Assembly: GCA_025738555.1 (NCBI GenBank)
Contig: JAOVFP010000007.1
Location: forward strand, 558,001-622,000
Origin: Cyathus striatus
Taxonomy: Eukaryota > Basidiomycota > Agaricomycetes > Agaricales > Nidulariaceae
Length of the DNA: 64,000 nt
Direction: 5' to 3'
A program made the translations under genes and the position numbers. Of this stretch, positions 59,500 to 64,000 are shown in pieces (the stretch's first letter is position 1; each line of letters begins with the position of its first letter). Under the pieces are notes generated by a model that was not told the DNA's origin, did not search any database, and saw nothing but the letters and a program-made list of their open reading frames with translations.

Positions 59500-59870
59500 G
59501 TGGGTGGTGACAGAAGGGAACGTTGAAGTAGGGGACCGGCTGACGAGGAAGAGTCGTTGGTGGTGGCAGAAGGGAGTACATAGAAGTGGGGGATAGAGGT
59601 GAGGGACGTTGAAACGCGTAAGGTGGGGAATGGGGGACATTGAGACGCATAGAGGTGGCAACGTAGAAACACGTAAGTAGGGGACGTTGAGGTAGGGGAC
59701 ACGAGGAAGAGGCCTAAGGAGCCAGTGCTCGCACTTGTGGGGACCAGACGGGGGACGTTGACAAAACAACGTGCTGTACTCCACGTAGACAGCAGTGGGG
59801 GGTTGGGGTGTGGGTTGAGGACCGGGGGAGTGGGAGACGTTGAGGTAGGAACACGATGAGGCCTGTTTTT
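59500..59870. repeat. Degenerate GGGGACGTTGAGG minisatellite
   Basis: GGGGACGTTGA-type units occur near 59513, 59601, 59632, 59682, 59750 and 59838 with irregular spacing. The open minus-strand frame here (59305-60051) reads repeated 'FNVP' and 'LNVP' peptides that follow from the repeat; I do not call it a gene. Confidence 0.5.
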
Positions 59871-60534
59871 GTCGCCAGTCGCTCGCGTAAGGTCGTTCCC
59901 TATGTTGTGGGTGTCGTCGTATACTAAAGTGGTGAGGAAAAAAGGCTGAGCGTTTTGCATATTTGGATGAGGTAGTAGCGACCTCCGTTCGAATTAAGCT
60001 TTCGAATGCTTCCAAAGTCACCACATAGCCCAGCTTCCTGTACCGACCCATATCTAACCCATACCAAGCATTCAGAGGTACGTTTTCTTGTTATTTCATA
60101 TAGATTTATTGTAATAATGTACAGAGGGCAAAAGGGCAAAAGATTAAAAAGCTGGAGGCAAGTATCGCATCGTTTAAACCTACTTATCACTCACTCATAT
60201 TCATACTAGACTGTTGATTTCTTTATTCAAACAGGTAAAACTTCTAAAGTTGTAGAACGGTTGGATGGTATGACATTCGCTACCCATAAGTTTTTGAAAC
60301 TGTTGACTGTTGTGTTTTCTCTATCTTACATATCCTTAGTGTTCGACGAAGGAAATAATATATAGTACCTATATGTGTCGTAAAAAGTTATAATGTTGTA
60401 GTAAATTGAATTTCTTGGAAGAGACTAACCTTAACTTGGAACAACAAGTTTCCCTCTATAAGAATTATTGTGATAAAGGTAACTGGTAATTGTTGCATTC
60501 GTGTTAGTATTCAAATGCATTTAATATACCGTCC

Positions 60535-61428
60535 CTACCTCGACATTCTTTTTTCCTTCTCATCAGCCTCATTAGAAGAGTTATCACTCTTATTCTCCCC
60601 GTCCTTCCCTTTATCTTTATCTTGCTGCGCACCACCAGTGACAAGGTGAGCACCACGCGGGACAGAAGACGTGTTCGCTGCTTCCACCTGTTCTAGATTT
60701 TCACGGAGGGCAGAGAGGAACTTTTCGAATGACCCTTGAACATCTGTTAGTTCCTTCTTTGACTCATGTGCTTCAGCGTACGCGAAAAAGACCATGTCGT
60801 CTTATCCCCGGTGTAACTTCACCACTTGCGAATGGAGATGGAAAATCTACTGACTTCGTCACTGTGCGAGCAGCAGAAGAAAGCACCTCACAGCTCCCAC
60901 CTGCCACAGACAATCCAAGCTTCTGCACGTATGTAATACAAGAACTTGCCACAATTACTTGCAAAGCTACGAGAAGAAATTGCTACCAGGGCGAGGGGTT
61001 GGTCTGTACATTTTTTATACAATATTAATAAAAATCGTATACATGAAAGACTAGTGCTCACCTCCTTCTGGAGCACGAGGTGTATCATTATTTGCCTCCC
61101 TTTTGTCATTCCCAGCAAATCCTTCAACTACCTCTACGTCCATCTGATCGTCTCTGATCCATCTGGTAGAAAATAAGGGGTTATCAGCTGCAGCAGGCCT
61201 TCCTTGGCCAATTGTTGCGTTCATGACAGCATCACTAAATTCCTCTCAGAATGTCGCCTCGAAGTTATTTTTCTGCCATTTAGCGAAATTCTTTTGATGA
61301 ATCACCCAAACTCCTCGCTTTAGTATCAATCCTGGCACCCTTTTCTTGGACTCTGCGTCAAACACTGTATGTTGAGTACAGACATTACATTGGCAAAGTC
61401 TCGGTGTGCTAGCGTCCAAAGGAGCCAT
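60535..61428 (-). pseudogene. Degenerate gene with N-terminal Cys/His cluster
   Basis: Start 61428 ('MAPLDASTPRLCQCNVC'). A C-x-C-x2-C cluster followed by H-x8-D and 'RVPGLILKRGVWVIHQK' resembles the N-terminus of fungal Tnp2/CACTA-associated proteins as I remember them. The frame meets a TGA at 61246, then continues as 'EEFSDAVMNATIGQG...RAPEGG' to a GTGAGC donor near 61065. Further downstream 'MVFFAYAEAHESKKELTDVQ' (60795) and an acidic Lys/Asp tail could be a later exon. No transposase core is present. The assignment is tentative. Confidence 0.35.
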
Positions 61429-62599
61429 TGAAATACAAACGAATTGAATATGCTATCAGCTTGGATTGAATTCAGGTTGTAGTGATTAGTGACTAGGAAG
61501 CGGCGGGGGAGGAATTCGGTATTGGGTGAAACCAATCGCCGTTATTGAGGGTTCAATAAAGATGCCAAGAACTCCAGAGTTGATGTGCAATATCGATGAC
61601 AAAGATTGGCATATGATAGATATCGACAGAAGTTCGTTAGGGTTGGGTACATATGGTACAATAACAGATAACATGGGAATTGCATGAACATCAAGAAAGC
61701 TCCACAACATGCCCCGACAGGCTACAGTCTACATATGACCAGACTATTTCAACAGTTACACTGATATTATCGACCTAGAACCTTAAAGAACCATAGCGAA
61801 AACAAAACTATGTCTCCTGCACTTCCGGATACCAGAACATTTATCTTCAGCACATTTTGTTTGTAGCCATGCGGGAAGCTGTTCGCACCCCGGGACTCCG
61901 GATTCTCTACCGTAGTACAGGAATTCTCCCACTCACCAGTTTGTAACTACGGTCACGAAGGCATACAAATCTTAGTATATCAGTGGATCAGCAGCGAGCG
62001 GGTCGTTGAGGGCCAGTCCCCTGGGTTATCAAACATCGTATATAGCTTGAGTGTGGTCATCGCTGCCTTTATAGTCTTCGTCGGTCGTGGAGGTGGTTGG
62101 CGTCATATATGAAGACTGGGGAGAAGTAGGCCCGATAATATATTACACTTACATCTGTATTGAAGCAAGTTAAGACTTGCATAGCTACTACGGTTCAAGT
62201 GCATCTCGAAACGCCAGCGACAATTCTGGTAAGTGAAATGATTAGAATATTGTTGGCTAGCAAAATTGCATGGTATACACTCCCAAGAATTTCATTCGAA
62301 GTATATACACAGACCCTTTGTATATCACGGTGCATCTTTACATAATTAGTTGTCAGAGGGCTTGCACCAGTAACCGTTAGCGCTGCCAACCGTACCGTAA
62401 CGGTATACGGCCATTGACGGTTCAAGGCTTTCATATATACTTAATTTGTGCTATTTTCGAACTTGAATGAATAAAATGAGAGTAATACTTCAACAGGTTG
62501 AAGAAAAAGGAAGGTCAGAACAAACATAAATGTTAAACAAGACCGCTAACCAGTGAGACAATGTTTCATTTCCGATAAATCGGTTTCGTCTTCTTTTGT

Positions 62600-63266
62600 G
62601 TCTTAACTGGCCTTTTGTTTTCTTCAGAATCCTATTGAATATATCAGATAACTATAAATCGTTCAAAAAACAGAAGGAAAAACATACCAGCAAATGGGAT
62701 CGCACACTCTTACTGGAATTATCACGACGACTCTTCATCGCTGCCAATTTCTTAGAAGCTCCTTTAGTACGCTTCCGCTTAGAGGGTAGCTTACTGGGCA
62801 GGAGAAACGGCTATCTAAGAAGCAATTGGTGAAATGTAACTGATACACATGAAGTAGAATCATACCTCTTCATTAGTGATGATAACATTGTCACCATCCT
62901 CCTCCTCTGCTCCTTCGGAGTCTGATTTCTCTAACGATGGAAGAAACTCGATATCAGTCAAATCATCATTGGCATTGTTGGCAGTCTCAAACTCTACATG
63001 ACTTGGCTTTGGCTTTGGCTGACGTAGTTTAATCGGATTTCGGGGCCTGAAGCGACTCTCAAGCTTTCCAGATTCCTAGAGCTTCACAACATTGAGCAAC
63101 TCTTGATATCGAGTTCCATATCTGGTACGGGGTTGATGAATGGATGAATCTGTGTTAGTAAATTAGCATAAGAATTAGACGTAAAATAAAACTAAAAATT
63201 GATATACGCACCAGACTTCTCAGTAGTTGACGTTGTAGCACTTATGCCATCTGCAGTAGGCTCCAT
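62600..63266 (-). pseudogene. Possible degenerate multi-exon gene, unknown family
   Basis: Start 63266 ('MEPTADGISATTSTTEKS'). Exon 1 is 63266-63212, then a 62-bp intron (63211-63150, GTGCGT..CAG, branch CTAAC) joins in frame to 'DSSIHQPRTRYGTRYQELLN'. One TAG follows ('VVKL*ESGKLE'), then 'SRFRPRNPIKLRQPKPKP' and an acidic stretch to a GTATGA donor near 62870. A Lys/Arg-rich piece ('LPSKRKRTKGASKKLAAMKS') near 62800-62720 may be the next exon. I recognise no domain; composition is like the N-terminal regions of transposon proteins in this window. Confidence 0.35.
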
Positions 63267-63269
63267 GTA

Positions 63270-64000
63270 AGCAGTGTTGGCGATATTAACAAGGGTACAA
63301 CCCAATGGCAAGCCTGTATACATAGCCTTTATACAACTTGACAAGAACACTATACACATGAAATTATTATGCCTTAGAACGTCATATCGTCATGATTATT
63401 GCGTAAGAAACTTATCTTGCAATTAAATCTACTCATATCCTTGAGGTTCTGGATGTTGTAAAAGAGACAACACAGATAGGAAGTCAGTTAATTGTGCATT
63501 GCAAATTTGATTTTTATTGGTCCAATATGAGTGAAATTTGTCTAGTATTTGCCACCATTAACACCAGGTACATATACCATCAATAACTATAAATAACTGT
63601 TACCACGCGCTGGTTCAAACGCACTCACCGAAATGAGTGCGTGTCCCTGCATATAATAGTAATTTTGGGGAGTCTTACTTGGTCTACCAGTTTACTATTA
63701 ATGCGTGTGATTGCATGTCTTTTATGTGTTGGTAAGAAGCCATTTCTGAGGAATCAGCATAGGTCACAAAATTATGATTCCCACACAGATGGGAGTTGGA
63801 GATTTTAAATGATTATTCAAGAGGGGTAGCTATGCAGCATGCAGACATTGCACCAAGATCAAGAAGATATCTAATTGGGATGACTCAAGAATATAATTGC
63901 GAAATTACCAAACAATATACATGTAGATCGTGTAAATACTATATGTCAATATCTGAAGCCCGTCAAGAATGCAGTCTAGATTTTGTCCATTGATCAGTAT
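63270..64000. other. No gene recognised
   Basis: Short frames only. A small hairpin (CGCACTCA, loop CCGAAA, TGAGTGCG) lies near 63628-63649. The frame starting at 63796 has no recognisable domain and may be the edge of something beyond the window. Confidence 0.35.

Noticed and set aside
59305..60051. 248-codon minus-strand gene
   Set aside because: It follows a degenerate GGGGACGTTGAGG minisatellite and has overlapping frames of similar length; no domain.
63628..63649. Hairpin as a terminator or tRNA arm
   Set aside because: An isolated 8-bp stem without supporting context.

Overview
The window reads as nuclear DNA of a basidiomycete fungus, most likely an Agaricomycete. The reasons are many ~50-bp introns with GT..AG ends and CTAAY-like branch sites, a NACHT-WD40 (NLR-like) gene of the mushroom type, KDZ-superfamily transposases with CxC2 and CxC5/CxC6 cysteine clusters, and a dense nest of hAT-like, Tc1/mariner-like and LTR elements. 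I cannot name the species. Almost everything is transposon or repeat. The one large gene I read as probably intact is the NLR-like gene (39374-43820, minus).

Layout. 0.9-4.6 kb: a hAT-like non-autonomous element, then the 3' part of a large transposon-associated gene broken by a MITE. 4.6-5.8 kb: a tRNA-like SINE head and hairpin array 1. 6.2-14.3 kb: copy A of a CxC5/CxC6 (KDZ-associated) transposon gene, split by a 3.5-kb insertion that itself carries a nested MITE, a TA-flanked MITE and palindromic repeats. 14.3-18.0 kb: the middle part of the large gene family, cut by several elements. 18.0-19.4 kb: a tRNA-like head, hairpin array 2 and a purine-rich tract. 20.05-25.1 kb: copy B of the CxC5/CxC6 gene. 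25.1-26.7 kb: the 5' part of the large gene family. 26.9-27.6 kb: a 179-bp satellite. 28.2-31.6 kb: a CxC2 KDZ transposase pseudogene, followed by a 73-bp satellite. 34.4-37.5 kb: an uncharacterised gene facing a Tc1/mariner-type transposase. 37.9-38.5 kb: a solo LTR. 39.4-43.8 kb: the NLR-like gene. 44-53.4 kb: CpG-rich DNA with no recognisable gene, holding two copies of a dispersed repeat and a nested hAT pair. 53.5-55.0 kb: hairpin array 3 and long palindromes. 55.2-58.1 kb: copy C of the CxC5/CxC6 gene, 3'-truncated. 58-64 kb: mostly featureless, with two weak degenerate gene fragments.

What stands out. (1) The three diverged CxC5/CxC6 copies share one architecture: a basic or acidic low-complexity region, a ~110-residue domain I do not recognise and a Lys/Gly-rich tail are joined in frame, by a phase-2 intron starting GTAAG, to an exon that opens with a hydrophobic segment ending V-x-A and continues into the cysteine-cluster and transposase-like region. 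(2) Three arrays of short hairpins around the loop TCGCAAGT, with pyrimidine-rich spacers, have outer stem bases that differ between arrays yet still pair within each array. (3) Nearly all nonsense codons in the dead transposon genes are TGA at Arg positions, and the transposon-rich part is CpG-poor while 44-53 kb is CpG-rich; this points to methylation-driven or RIP-like C-to-T decay. (4) The NLR-like gene looks split by a stop codon, but a 48-bp in-frame intron removes it; its WD40 repeats are near-identical apart from a few variable positions, as in known fungal allorecognition NLRs.
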